Shown: positions 51,182 through 60,800, counted from the first letter of the stretch. The stretch: DNA of 64,000 bases from UBA5072 sp963822145 (GCA_963822145.1 CAWGGG010000003.1:62001-126000); one strand, 5' to 3'. Made by a program: numbers and translations. The notes: a model not told the origin generated them from the sequence alone.

Positions 51182-52312
51182 ATGAAATTTGTTGTATCCA
51201 GTATTGACCTGTTGAACCATTTACAGGCATTAGGCCGGGTGATCAGTTCAAAGAATACCCTTCCCATTTTAGATAACTTTCTGTTCAAACTCGATGGTAA
51301 AACCCTTGAAATAACTGCCTCCGACCTTGAAACCACCATTGTTACACGATTGGAGCTGGAAAACACCAGTGGCTCAGGAAGCATTGCCATACCTGCAAAG
51401 CTGATCACCGATTCGTTGAGGGAATTTCCCGATCAGCCGCTGACCTTCACGATCAATACGGATACTTATGCCGTAACCATCAGTTCTGAGAACGGACAGT
51501 TCTCAGTTGTTGGGCAACACGGTGAAGATTTTCCGCAGCTGCCCAGGATAAAGCCCGAACGCAGTGTTTCTCTTAAAATATCAGCCTCTTCACTGGTAAG
51601 CGGAATTACCAGCACCCTGTTTGCCACCGCGGATGATGAGCTCCGGCCTGTAATGAATGGCATATTTTTGGAATTAAGTCCTGCGGACATTACCTTTGTT
51701 GCCTCCGATGCCCACAAGCTGGTGCGTTACAAAAGAAAAGACGTAAATGCTGATGCCAGTGCCGCGTTTATACTTCCCAAAAAGCCGGCAGGACTTTTGA
51801 AGAACCTCCTTTCCAAAGGACATGAACAGGTTGCCATTGATTTTGATGACAAGAATGCCTTTTTCACCTTGTCGCATTTCCAGGTAGTATGCCGTTTGGT
51901 GGAAGGCAATTATCCGAGCTACAATTCTGTAATTCCCTCCAATAATCCCAATAAACTTATTATTGACAGGATTAAGTTCCTGAATACAGTACGACGTGTT
52001 TCAGTCTTTTCCAACCAGGCCAGTAACCTCATCCGGCTGTCGCTCAAAGGTAACCGGTTGACGGTTTCAGCCCAGGATATTGATTTTGCCACCTCAGCTG
52101 TTGAGGACATGGCCTGTCAATATATGGGCGATGAACTGGAGATTGGGTTCAAATCTACTTTCCTGGTAGAGATCCTCAGCAATATCCAGTCGGGTGAAGT
52201 ATCCATTGAACTTTCCGATGCCTCCAGGGCCGGTTTATTCATACCTTTCGACAAGGAAGATGAGAACGAAGACGTGCTGATGCTGCTGATGCCCATGATG
52301 ATCAATTCGTAG
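51182..52312 (+). CDS. dnaN: DNA polymerase III sliding clamp beta
   Basis: 376 residues from the ATG at 51182 (MKFVVSSIDLLNHLQALGRV); an upstream in-frame ATG at 51149 adds a hydrophobic stretch that is not part of the family. Three clamp domains are present, including LPILDNFLFKLDGKTLEITA, TLFATADDELRPVMNGIFLE, VASDAHKLVRY and a hydrophobic C-terminus MLLMPMMINS. It encircles DNA and tethers polymerase. It is not next to dnaA or recF. A DEDDh exonuclease gene follows 7 bases later. Confidence 0.96.
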   Translation: MKFVVSSIDLLNHLQALGRVISSKNTLPILDNFLFKLDGKTLEITASDLETTIVTRLELENTSGSGSIAIPAKLITDSLREFPDQPLTFTINTDTYAVTISSENGQFSVVGQHGEDFPQLPRIKPERSVSLKISASSLVSGITSTLFATADDELRPVMNGIFLELSPADITFVASDAHKLVRYKRKDVNADASAAFILPKKPAGLLKNLLSKGHEQVAIDFDDKNAFFTLSHFQVVCRLVEGNYPSYNSVIPSNNPNKLIIDRIKFLNTVRRVSVFSNQASNLIRLSLKGNRLTVSAQDIDFATSAVEDMACQYMGDELEIGFKSTFLVEILSNIQSGEVSIELSDASRAGLFIPFDKEDENEDVLMLLMPMMINS

Positions 52313-52319
52313 TTCCGGC

Positions 52320-53093
52320 ATGAAGCTAAACCTGAGAAATCCACTCATTTTTTTTGATCTTGAAACGACAGGGATTGATGTGGCGCAGGACCGTATCGTG
52401 GAGATATCCTACCTCAAAATCTACCCAAACGGCGATGAAGAGTCAAAAACAATGAAGATCAATCCCACCGTGGCCATTCCTCCTAAAGTTACTGCCATTC
52501 ACGGGATCACGGATGAGGATGTCAAAGACGCTCCAAAATTCAGCGAGGTGGGCCGTATGCTGACCAAGGTTTTTGAAGGTTGTGATTTCGCCGGTTATAA
52601 CTCCAATAAATTCGATCTTCCCCTGCTGGCGGAAGAATTCTTGCGGGCCGGGTTGGATATTGACCTGAAAAAAAGGAAGTTCATTGATATACAGGTGATC
52701 TTTCACAAAAAGGAGCAAAGAACCCTCAGTGCGGCATATAAGTTTTATTGCGACAAGAATCTGGACGGCGCCCATACAGCAGAAGCAGATACGAAAGCCA
52801 CCTATGAAATCCTGAAAGCACAGCTCGATCGCTATTCCGATCTGCCAAATGATGTGGACGAACTGTCGAAATACTCAAGCCACAACCGGAATGTCGATTT
52901 CCTCGGGCGTATTATTTTCGATGAGGAAGGCATTGAAGTGTTCAATTTCGGTAAATACAAGGGACAGCGCGTGCAGGATGTATTAAAGAGAGACACCGGA
53001 TATTACGGCTGGATGATGAACGGCCAGTTCCCATTGCATACCAAGAATGTACTGACTTCGATAAAACTCAGGGGAGCGTTTGGAAAGGAATAA
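52320..53093 (+). CDS. DEDDh 3'-5' exonuclease with ExoX-like C-terminal domain
   Basis: 257 residues. The DnaQ-type exonuclease motifs are FFDLETTGIDVAQDRIVE (ExoI), HGITDEDV, GYNSNKFDLPLL (ExoII) and AHTAEADTKATYEIL (ExoIII with the general-base His). The C-terminal part has FNFGKYKGQRVQDVLKRDTG and YYGWMMNGQFPLHTKN, the small ExoX-type C-terminal domain. It may proofread or trim DNA, and its position right after dnaN suggests work near the clamp; that link is inference. Confidence 0.9.
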   Translation: MKLNLRNPLIFFDLETTGIDVAQDRIVEISYLKIYPNGDEESKTMKINPTVAIPPKVTAIHGITDEDVKDAPKFSEVGRMLTKVFEGCDFAGYNSNKFDLPLLAEEFLRAGLDIDLKKRKFIDIQVIFHKKEQRTLSAAYKFYCDKNLDGAHTAEADTKATYEILKAQLDRYSDLPNDVDELSKYSSHNRNVDFLGRIIFDEEGIEVFNFGKYKGQRVQDVLKRDTGYYGWMMNGQFPLHTKNVLTSIKLRGAFGKE

Positions 53094-53225
53094 AAGACAA
53101 GGGACGAGGGACAGGGGACAAGGGACGAGACAGAGAAGGGGGATAGGTTTTGGGTGTGGCTGTTGTTTAGAATTCTAGCTCAAATCCCTTTACTCCTAAT
53201 ACTTGTCCCCTGTCCCTTGTCCCTT
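53094..53225. repeat. GGGAC-family repeat pair forming a large inverted repeat
   Basis: GGGAC heptamer units (53099-53130) follow the exonuclease stop. Their complement (CTTGTCCCCTGTCCCTTGTC and so on, 53202-53225) lies 79 bases downstream. The arms 53099-53122 and 53202-53225 match at 23 of 24 positions as an inverted repeat, and the right arm runs into TTAAAAA. A large hairpin in RNA is possible. Confidence 0.8.
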
Positions 53226-53274
53226 AAAAAGTTGCTATATATTGACATGACCATTTCATAAAACACTGATTACT

Positions 53275-53886
53275 ATGAAAATCATTTGCATTGGACGAAA
53301 TTACACCGAACACGCGAGGGAACTCAACAACCCGGTTCCCTCAAAACCGGTGTTTTTCATGAAACCAGATTCCGCCTTACTGATCAACAACAATCCTTTC
53401 TTTCTGCCTGATTTCTCAAATGAGATCCATTATGAAACCGAAATCGTTCTGAAGATATCCCGGCTGGGAAAGAACATACAAAAACAATTTGCTGGAAGGT
53501 ATTACAATTCCCTGGGTGTGGGAATTGACTTTACTGCCCGGGACCTGCAGGACGCGTGCAAAAAGGCCGGGCATCCCTGGGAAATCGCAAAATCTTTCGA
53601 TCAATCGGCTGCCATTGGCCGTTTTATTACGCTTACTTCCGTGCACGACCCCCATGCTATAAATTTTCAGCTGGATATTAACGGGATTACCGTTCAGAAA
53701 GGCAATACAAAAGACATGATTTTCTCTTTCGATGACATCATCGCTTACATTTCCACCTTCGTTACCCTTAAAACCGGCGACCTCATTTTCACAGGTACTC
53801 CGGCCGGTGTGGGGCCAGTGAAGAACGGGGATCACCTGGTGGCGTCGGTGGAGGGACAGATACTGCTCGATTTTAATATCCGTTAA
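53275..53886 (+). CDS. FAH-family hydrolase/isomerase
   Basis: 203 residues. The fumarylacetoacetase C-terminal-type fold shows KIICIGRNYTEHARELNNPV, PVFFMKPDSALL, EIHYETEIVLKI (metal-binding Glu pair), GVGIDFTARDLQDACKKAG and TPAGVGPVKNGDHL. Members hydrolyse or tautomerise acylpyruvates (for example oxaloacetate decarboxylase/acylpyruvase activity). The substrate cannot be told from context. Confidence 0.9.
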   Translation: MKIICIGRNYTEHARELNNPVPSKPVFFMKPDSALLINNNPFFLPDFSNEIHYETEIVLKISRLGKNIQKQFAGRYYNSLGVGIDFTARDLQDACKKAGHPWEIAKSFDQSAAIGRFITLTSVHDPHAINFQLDINGITVQKGNTKDMIFSFDDIIAYISTFVTLKTGDLIFTGTPAGVGPVKNGDHLVASVEGQILLDFNIR

Positions 53887-53896
53887 GTCCCCGTGG

Positions 53897-53928
53897 TTTT
53901 TATATTATTGAAAATTGGTGTAGGTTTG
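53897..53928 (+). promoter_or_regulatory. Promoter of the yicC-gmk-nadD operon
   Basis: TTTT (53897-53900), 20 bases, TAGGTTTG (53921-53928): one mismatch from the consensus pair. Transcription would start about 15 bases before the yicC ATG. Confidence 0.5.
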
Positions 53929-53950
53929 TAATGCATCTTTAGCCCGGGAT

Positions 53951-54826
53951 ATGATACAATCAATGACAGGTTATGGTAAGGCTGTTTGCGAGATAGGAGA
54001 AAAGCTGATCTCCATTGAGATCAAATCGCTGAACAGCAAGCAACTCGATCTGTACGTCAGGATCCCCACGGCATATCGCGATCGTGAAATGGAAATGCGG
54101 AATGAAGTTTCCAGCCGGTTGAAACGGGGCAAGATTGAAATGAATTTCGCGCTGGAATACAAGGAAGGGAAGCAGGCCACACAGATCAATGTTGGTGTGG
54201 TGAAAAATTATTACAGCCAGCTTAAGACCATAACTGCAGAGATCGGCCTCCGCGAGAACGAACCCTTGTTGCAGGCCATTCTACGTTTGCCGGATGCCCT
54301 GAACAACGATAAGGAAGTTGTAAATCCGGCCGAATCACAGAAACTGATGGAAACCCTGGCTGCCGCGCTTGAGGAGACTGAGAAATTCAGGAATAACGAA
54401 GGCTCGGCGCTCGCTTCGGATGTTACCAGGAGGATAGAACTGATCGGTTCATTCCTCAATCAGATTGAACCCTTTGAAAAAGAACGTACCCAATCCCTCC
54501 GGAACAAATTGGAAAGTTCACTCCTTGAATTCATTCCGAAAGAGAGTCTGGATAAGAACCGCTACGAACAGGAATTGATTTACTATCTCGAGAAGTCAGA
54601 TATTTCAGAAGAAAAAACACGGCTTCGACATCATTGCAGCTATTTTCTTGAAGTGATGGAGGAAGCCGACCAGGTTGGCCGCAAACTTGGCTTCGTTGCC
54701 CAGGAAATTGGCCGTGAGATCAACACCATTGGTTCAAAGGCAAGTCATTCCGGCATTCAGAAGATTGTTGTGTTGATGAAGGATGAACTTGAAAAAATCA
54801 AGGAACAACTGATGAACGTATTGTAG
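53951..54826 (+). CDS. yicC: YicC-type endoribonuclease family protein
   Basis: 291 residues. N-terminal signature IQSMTGYGKAVCEIGEKLIS and SLNSKQLDLYVRIP; C-terminal DUF1732 part with LIYYLEKSDISEEKTRLRHH and GRKLGFVAQEIGREINTIGS, KASHSGIQKIVVLMKDELEK. YicC/YloC proteins are reported as RNases. First gene of a three-gene operon with gmk (4-base gap) and nadD. Confidence 0.93.
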   Translation: MIQSMTGYGKAVCEIGEKLISIEIKSLNSKQLDLYVRIPTAYRDREMEMRNEVSSRLKRGKIEMNFALEYKEGKQATQINVGVVKNYYSQLKTITAEIGLRENEPLLQAILRLPDALNNDKEVVNPAESQKLMETLAAALEETEKFRNNEGSALASDVTRRIELIGSFLNQIEPFEKERTQSLRNKLESSLLEFIPKESLDKNRYEQELIYYLEKSDISEEKTRLRHHCSYFLEVMEEADQVGRKLGFVAQEIGREINTIGSKASHSGIQKIVVLMKDELEKIKEQLMNVL

Positions 54827-54830
54827 GATT

Positions 54831-55406
54831 ATGACCGGGAAAGCGGTGATCATTTCGGCTCCATCAGGCGCAGGTAAAACGACTATTGTTAAACACCTGC
54901 TGGGCATTGAAAGCCTGAAGCTGGCCTTTTCTGTGTCTGCCTGTACACGGCAGATAAGGGCGGGTGAAGTTAACGGCCTTGATTATCATTTTATGACGGT
55001 AGACCGCTTTAAGAGTCTGATTGAAGAAGGTGCATTCCTGGAATGGGAGGAAGTCTATAAAAACAACTATTACGGGACATTGAAATCTGAAGTGGAGCGC
55101 ATCTGGAAAGCAGAACATCATGTACTGTTTGACGTCGACGTGATGGGAGGCGTCAACCTGAAAAGCAAGTTCGGCGAAAAAGCCCTGGCCGTCTTTATCA
55201 TGCCCCCCTCCATCGAAGTGCTTCAGAAACGTTTGCAGGAACGGGGCACTGAATCTGCTGAAAAGTTACAAAACCGCATCAACAAGGCTGTCCACGAAAT
55301 GAAATTTGCCAGGAAATTCGACCTGACCCTGTTGAACGATGACCTGACTGAAGCCCTTCATGAAGCAGAGCAATTGGTAATACAATTCCTGCAAAATCCT
55401 TCCTGA
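54831..55406 (+). CDS. gmk: Guanylate kinase
   Basis: 191 residues. P-loop IISAPSGAGKTTIVKHL, substrate segment SVSACTRQIRAGEVNGLDYH, and the lid with IMPPSIEVLQKRLQERGTE. It phosphorylates GMP to GDP and continues the guanylate pathway from guaB at 10 kb. It is separated from nadD by a single base. Confidence 0.96.
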   Translation: MTGKAVIISAPSGAGKTTIVKHLLGIESLKLAFSVSACTRQIRAGEVNGLDYHFMTVDRFKSLIEEGAFLEWEEVYKNNYYGTLKSEVERIWKAEHHVLFDVDVMGGVNLKSKFGEKALAVFIMPPSIEVLQKRLQERGTESAEKLQNRINKAVHEMKFARKFDLTLLNDDLTEALHEAEQLVIQFLQNPS

Positions 55407-55407
55407 A

Positions 55408-55983
55408 ATGAAAACCGGGCTTTTTTTTGGTTCATTTAATCCCATACATATCGGACATATGGCCATTGCCAATTACATGCTGGAATTTACTGACCTCGAC
55501 CAGCTGTGGTTTGTGATCAGTCCCCAAAACCCGCTCAAGAAAAAGGCTTCACTGCTCGAGGATCACAAGCGCCGCACTTTGTTGGAAATAGCCGTGGAGG
55601 ATGATGACAGGTTCAGGATATGCGATATTGAATTCAAGCTGCCCAAGCCCTCCTATACGGTAGACACCCTTGCCTACCTGAAAGAACTTCATCCGCAGCA
55701 TGAATTTATCCTGATCATGGGCTCTGACGGGCTGGCCACTTTTGGAAAGTGGAAGAATTTTAAGATCATTGAGGACCACTATACGCGTTATATTTATCCC
55801 CGACCGGGATTTGCCTTTGACCCCGCCGTACATCGGAACGCCAGGCTTGTTGAGGCGCCCCTGATGGATATCTCATCAACGTTCATCCGAAAAGCACTGA
55901 AATCCAGACGCGACATCCGTCATTTTCTTCCCGGAAAGGTGTATGAGTATATTACCCTGATGCACTTTTACGAAAATGACTGA
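55408..55983 (+). CDS. nadD: Nicotinate-nucleotide adenylyltransferase
   Basis: 191 residues. The nucleotidyltransferase motif GLFFGSFNPIHIGHMAIANY (HxGH) is present, with VISPQNPLKKK, ILIMGSDGLATFGKW and the ISSTFIRKALKS signature at the C-terminal end. It makes deamido-NAD+ for NadE, whose gene is at 13.5 kb. Last gene of the yicC-gmk-nadD operon. Confidence 0.96.
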   Translation: MKTGLFFGSFNPIHIGHMAIANYMLEFTDLDQLWFVISPQNPLKKKASLLEDHKRRTLLEIAVEDDDRFRICDIEFKLPKPSYTVDTLAYLKELHPQHEFILIMGSDGLATFGKWKNFKIIEDHYTRYIYPRPGFAFDPAVHRNARLVEAPLMDISSTFIRKALKSRRDIRHFLPGKVYEYITLMHFYEND

Positions 55984-55996
55984 GATCAATTATTAC

Positions 55997-56004
55997 TACC
56001 TTTG
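55997..56004 (+). promoter_or_regulatory. -7 promoter element for the LTA-synthase-like gene
   Basis: TACCTTTG matches TAnnTTTG. The leader to the ATG at 56027 is about 16 bases. Confidence 0.5.
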
Positions 56005-56026
56005 AGGTTTTGTTTCAAGATTCTTT

Positions 56027-57853
56027 ATGAAGGCAAGGCTCAAATTCTTTGGCTTATATTTCCTCTTCTGGCTGGCTATTTTTATTCTGGGAAAGATTTC
56101 CTTCCTTTTGTATCATCACAGCCAATCGTTTCTGCTACCGGTGCAGGACTGGTTCAGGATCATCGGGCACGGATTCCTGCTCGACCTCTCAGCAACCGGC
56201 TATTTTTCCATTATTCCCCTGCTGGTGCTTTTTCTGACTTCCTATTCCCGGTATAAAATCCCTTATCATTTTCTGAACGCCTATACGGTAATATTGATTA
56301 TTGCTTTCATCCTGGTTACGCTGGTTGATTTCGAGATTTACCACTACTGGGGCGTAAGGCTTGACAACACGGCCTTTCGGTTTATAGGGACTCCACGGGA
56401 TATGCTGGCCTCTTCCACCTGGTCGGTCATCCTGGTCTTTTTTCTATCGCTGCTGCTGCTGACTTTTCTGTTTTTTTATTTCTACCGCCGATTGGTGGCC
56501 GTGTGGCTGGTGAATTCTCAGAAACCCGTGTGGAAAGGACTTCTGATCTTTGCTGCTTTGTCTCCCTTTCTTTTCCTGGCTATCCGTGGCGGTGTTGGGA
56601 TAGCCCCCATCAATATTTCCAGGGTATACTTCCATCCAGAACCATTTCCCAATTACGCAGCCAGCAACGTAGTCTGGAACATCGGACACTCCTTCCTGGA
56701 AAATAAGGACCAGCCCAATCCGTTTAAGTATCTCGATGATCAGACGGCACGCCGTTTCCTCGAAGACATGCTCGCGGAGGATTCATCCCGGGTCGACCTG
56801 CTGCGCACAAAGCGCCCCAATATAGTAATGTTTATTCTGGAGAGTTATACAGCCAAATTGATTGAACCTCTGGGCGGACTGCCCGGGGTGACACCTCAAT
56901 TCAACCGGCTTTGCGGGGAGGGCATCTTTTTTACCAACCTGTTTGCCAACGATTCCCGCACTGATAAAAGCATAGTATCGATTTTAAGCGGTTATCCGGC
57001 GTTGGGTAAGATCTCCATCATCAAGTTCCCTAACAAAACACAGAAACTAGGAATCCTTTCGAGAGAAATGGCCGGGGCTGGTTATGAGACATCGTTTTAT
57101 TACGGAGGTGATGTTGATTTTGCCAGTATACGGTCTTATCTTGTCAATGGCGGGTTTCAAAACATCGTGGAAGTATCTGATTTTGATAAATCGCAACAGA
57201 CGGGTCGCTGGGGGGTACATGATCAGTACACTTTTCAACGGGTGTATGACGACTGCAATGCTTCCGTTAAACCGTTTTTCAAGGTTCTCATGACCCTGAG
57301 CAACCACGAACCCTTTGATATCCCGGTCAAACAGAAATTTGGCAATAAAACTCTGGATGACCGGGTCAGCAGTTCGGCTTATTATACCGACAGCTGCATC
57401 GGCGACTTCATTCAAAAAGCAAAGCTTACCAACTGGTGGAACAACACCCTGATCATCATGCTCGCAGACCATGGCACTAAATTTCCGGGTGGTACCATTG
57501 TTTATTATCCCGAAAAATACAGGATACCCATGATCTGGACCGGTGGTGCCATAAAATCAGATACCCTGATCTCCACTTATTTTTCACAATCCGATCTGGC
57601 CAGGACCTTGCTGGATCAGCTTGGATTGGATGCTTCTGCCTACCCGCTCAGTAAGGATATATTGCGGGCCAGACACGATTTTGCTTTTTATGAATACAAT
57701 AACGGATTTGGCATGATGACTGATACAGCCTGGTACGTGTTTGACAACGACCTGAAAAAAGTGATCCTGAACGAAGGTGAGATACCCGACTTCCTGCTGA
57801 AAGGGGGAAAAGCCATGCAGCAGATTGTATATGATGTATTTCTGAAAAACTGA
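56027..57853 (+). CDS. LTA-synthase/phosphoglycerol-transferase-like sulfatase-fold protein
   Basis: 608 residues. Five N-terminal membrane helices (about 1-195) are followed by an extracytoplasmic alkaline-phosphatase-superfamily domain: NIVMFILESYTAKLIEPLGG (metal-binding start), a Thr nucleophile candidate in FANDSRTDKSIVSILSGYP, TLSNHEPFDIP, and the C-terminal metal site IIMLADHGTKFPGG. Family members transfer phosphoglycerol or phosphoethanolamine to lipids or glycans. In a Gram-negative envelope the acceptor may be an outer-membrane glycolipid. It precedes glycosyltransferase and exporter genes, which fits a surface glycan or lipid role. Confidence 0.87.
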   Translation: MKARLKFFGLYFLFWLAIFILGKISFLLYHHSQSFLLPVQDWFRIIGHGFLLDLSATGYFSIIPLLVLFLTSYSRYKIPYHFLNAYTVILIIAFILVTLVDFEIYHYWGVRLDNTAFRFIGTPRDMLASSTWSVILVFFLSLLLLTFLFFYFYRRLVAVWLVNSQKPVWKGLLIFAALSPFLFLAIRGGVGIAPINISRVYFHPEPFPNYAASNVVWNIGHSFLENKDQPNPFKYLDDQTARRFLEDMLAEDSSRVDLLRTKRPNIVMFILESYTAKLIEPLGGLPGVTPQFNRLCGEGIFFTNLFANDSRTDKSIVSILSGYPALGKISIIKFPNKTQKLGILSREMAGAGYETSFYYGGDVDFASIRSYLVNGGFQNIVEVSDFDKSQQTGRWGVHDQYTFQRVYDDCNASVKPFFKVLMTLSNHEPFDIPVKQKFGNKTLDDRVSSSAYYTDSCIGDFIQKAKLTNWWNNTLIIMLADHGTKFPGGTIVYYPEKYRIPMIWTGGAIKSDTLISTYFSQSDLARTLLDQLGLDASAYPLSKDILRARHDFAFYEYNNGFGMMTDTAWYVFDNDLKKVILNEGEIPDFLLKGGKAMQQIVYDVFLKN

Positions 57854-57877
57854 TACTTTTCATCAACCCGTTTAACT

Positions 57878-58963
57878 ATGTCAATCAGGGCCCTCATCAT
57901 CAGTAGCATTACCGGCAATGCGCCTTCAAGACCGGATGCTGAACTGGCGATCGGACTTCACAGGGAAGGTGTCGAAGTTGCGGTTATGATCCCGCCCGGT
58001 TCACCTCTTATCAGCAGGTTCAGAGATCTGGGCATACGGGTGATCCCGGCCCACCCGAAGCGGAAATTCAGTCTTCAGTCCATCAGGCTGATCCGGAAAG
58101 AGATCAGGCAACACCAGTATGATCTTATCCACCTGTTCAATACAAAGGCTATTGTTAACGGTTCGCTGGCTGCCCTGGGTCTTCCGGTAAAGGTGCTGGC
58201 CTATCGGGGGGCAGCAGGCATGTACTGGTACGATCCCACATCGTGGTTATCCCACCTGAATCCAAGAATTGACTACCTGATCTGCAATTCACATTTCGTA
58301 AGGCGACACATGCAACGGCAATTGCTATTCCACCCCGGAAAAGCCGTGATGATACACAAGGGCATGGACCGGGATTGGTTCAGGGATGTTAAACCCATTT
58401 CCAGAAATAAACTGGGTATCCCTGAGAACGTGCTGGTAGCTGGGTGCGTAGCTAATGTACGGCGCATAAAAGGAGTACCCTGCCTCCTGGAAGCCACCTG
58501 TCATATGCCGGTTGATCTGCCGCTGCACATCCTGCTGATTGGCTCGGGAATGGATAGTAACCCTATCCTGAAGCTTATTGAATCAAGTCCGCTGAAAGAC
58601 CGGATTCACATCCTCGGATATCGTCCGGATGTGTATGAGGTGATTGCTGCCTGTGATATTTACATTCAGCCTTCCCTCAGTGAAAGTTTGAGCCGCAGTG
58701 TAATGGAGGCAATGTGTCTGGGGGTTCCCTGTGTTGTCTCTGACGTTGGCGGACTGGTTGAACTGGTTGACCATGAAAAAACAGGGCTGGTTTTTGAAAA
58801 GGGCAATCCGCAGGCCCTCGCCCGTGCCCTTGAAAAAATGGCCAGCATCAGTAAATTGCGAATTACTTTTGCCTCAGCAGCGAAAAAAAGGATGGAGGAT
58901 ATCTTCTCTGTAAATAATATGGTCAGGAATACCCTGGAATTATACCGGAGAGCTGTCAGCTAA
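57878..58963 (+). CDS. GT4-type glycosyltransferase
   Basis: 361 residues. It has the two-Rossmann GT-B pattern: N-terminal ALIISSITGNAPSRPDAELA, then the C-terminal donor site with VRRIKGVPCLLEATCHMP, YRPDVYEVIAACDIYIQPSL and SESLSRSVMEAMCLGVPCVV (E-x7-E). It probably adds a sugar to a lipid-linked intermediate. Its last 8 bases overlap tail-to-tail with the convergent ABC exporter gene. Confidence 0.92.
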   Translation: MSIRALIISSITGNAPSRPDAELAIGLHREGVEVAVMIPPGSPLISRFRDLGIRVIPAHPKRKFSLQSIRLIRKEIRQHQYDLIHLFNTKAIVNGSLAALGLPVKVLAYRGAAGMYWYDPTSWLSHLNPRIDYLICNSHFVRRHMQRQLLFHPGKAVMIHKGMDRDWFRDVKPISRNKLGIPENVLVAGCVANVRRIKGVPCLLEATCHMPVDLPLHILLIGSGMDSNPILKLIESSPLKDRIHILGYRPDVYEVIAACDIYIQPSLSESLSRSVMEAMCLGVPCVVSDVGGLVELVDHEKTGLVFEKGNPQALARALEKMASISKLRITFASAAKKRMEDIFSVNNMVRNTLELYRRAVS

Positions 58964-60800
58964 AATACTGCATGCTGTAAAACTTGTGGTATTCCCCGTT
59001 CAGGGCCAGCAACTCTTCATGATTTCCACGTTCTACGATATGTCCATTCTGCAGCACAAAAATCTCATCCGCATGCACGATGGTCGAAAGCCGATGGGCT
59101 ATCACGATGGAAGTACGGTTTTCCATCAGTTTGGTAAGGGCGTCCTGCACCAGTTTTTCTGATTCAGTATCCAGGGCAGAGGTGGCTTCATCGAGGATCA
59201 GTATGGGGGGATTTTTCAGCACAGCCCTGGCAATGCTAAGACGCTGCCGCTGGCCTCCGGACAATTTGCTACCCCTGTCACCGATGGTGGCGTAATAACC
59301 GCCTTCAACTGCCTCAATAAATTCATGGGCATGGGCTACGCATGCAGCATTGATCACCTCTTCCTCTGTAGCGTGGTCCACCCCAAAAGCAATATTGTTG
59401 AAAAAAGTATCATTAAAGAGAATGGGATCCTGGTTCACAATTCCCATAAGGGAACGCAGATCACTGATCTTCAGGTCGCGCACATCATGGCCGTCGATCA
59501 GGATCTGACCGCTTTCCACATCATAAAACCGGGGCAACAGATCCACGAGGGTAGATTTACCTGATCCCGAATGCCCGACCAGCGCAATGGTTTTTCCCTT
59601 CTCAAGCCTGATATTGATGTTGCTCAGAACAAGATCAGTTTTATAGCGGAAGGAAACATCACGATATACCACGGACTGGTGGAATTTTTTCATGGATCTG
59701 GCGTCCGGCTTTTCGAAAATGACAGACGTGGTGTTCAGGATCCGGTTGATCCTTTCCATGGAAGCCAGGCCCTTTTGTACACTATAGTATTCCTGGGAAA
59801 ACGATTTGGCCGGATTAATGATGGTATAGAAGATGGCAATATAGGCAAGGAACTGGGCAGCGCTCAGGAAGTTACTGCCTCCCAGGATCAGGTTCCCGCC
59901 AAAGCACATCACAATTACAATGACGGCGGTTCCCAGCAGCTCACTGAGCGGATGGGCCAGGTAGCGGCGTTTCAGAATACGGTTCATGATTCTCCTGTAT
60001 TCCTCGGTTTCACGGTGAAAACGGGCTCTTATCTTTTGCTCGGCATTAAAAGCCTTAATGATGCGCAGTCCGGATAGCGTTTCCTCGATGGTACTGAGCA
60101 GTTCGCCCATTTTGTTTTGCCCCGCCAAAGAACGTTTCTTGAGTGACTTGCCGATGCGGCCGATGATTAGTGCCACCACCGGGAATAATACAAATACAAA
60201 GAGGGTCAGTTGCCAGCTCATAGCAACCATAATGATTACAGCTACCAGGATGATCACCGGGTTCTTCAGGATCATGTCGAGGGAATTCATGATGGATGCC
60301 TCCACCTCCTGCACATCTCCGGTAATTCTCGACATGATATCGCCTTTATGCTCTTCCGTAAAAAAGCCGATGGGCAAAGAAACCGTCTTATTGAAAATCT
60401 CATTGCGGATGTCTCGGATCACCGAATTCCGTAAAAAGATAATGTTGTAGTTGGCCAGGTAGGTGAAGCCCACCTTGAAAAACACCATAAGAATCAGGAA
60501 AAGTCCGATATAGATCAGGGCAACCGTTCCGCCCTGGGTTTCACTAATACGGGTGATAAAACTGTAAATATTGTGCATCAGTGCCTCCTTGAAGGCATCA
60601 AAGCTGCCCATGGAATCACGAAGCGGGATAATGCCATGAACCGGTTTTGATATCCCGAATAAAATATTGAGCAGGGGTATGATGGTGATAATGGAGAAAA
60701 CATTGAAAAAAGCACTGATAAAATTGAAGGTAAGATTCAGCCACAGAAATTTCTTATAAGGTGGCACATAACGCATCATTACCCTGAAAAACTCTTTCAT
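58956..60800 (-). CDS. MsbA-like ABC exporter (fused TMD-NBD)
   Basis: 614 residues from the ATG at 60800 (MKEFFRVMMRYVPPYKKFLW); the longer frame to 60845 begins upstream of the promoter -7 element. Six membrane helices, then the ATPase: Walker A LVGHSGSGKSTLVDLLP, signature LSGGQRQRLSIARAV, Walker B ILILDEATSALDTES and IVIAHRLSTIV. It is a half transporter that dimerises to flip lipids such as lipid A core. The lipid substrate is inferred only. Confidence 0.93.
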   Translation of the reverse strand: MKEFFRVMMRYVPPYKKFLWLNLTFNFISAFFNVFSIITIIPLLNILFGISKPVHGIIPLRDSMGSFDAFKEALMHNIYSFITRISETQGGTVALIYIGLFLILMVFFKVGFTYLANYNIIFLRNSVIRDIRNEIFNKTVSLPIGFFTEEHKGDIMSRITGDVQEVEASIMNSLDMILKNPVIILVAVIIMVAMSWQLTLFVFVLFPVVALIIGRIGKSLKKRSLAGQNKMGELLSTIEETLSGLRIIKAFNAEQKIRARFHRETEEYRRIMNRILKRRYLAHPLSELLGTAVIVIVMCFGGNLILGGSNFLSAAQFLAYIAIFYTIINPAKSFSQEYYSVQKGLASMERINRILNTTSVIFEKPDARSMKKFHQSVVYRDVSFRYKTDLVLSNINIRLEKGKTIALVGHSGSGKSTLVDLLPRFYDVESGQILIDGHDVRDLKISDLRSLMGIVNQDPILFNDTFFNNIAFGVDHATEEEVINAACVAHAHEFIEAVEGGYYATIGDRGSKLSGGQRQRLSIARAVLKNPPILILDEATSALDTESEKLVQDALTKLMENRTSIVIAHRLSTIVHADEIFVLQNGHIVERGNHEELLALNGEYHKFYSMQYFS

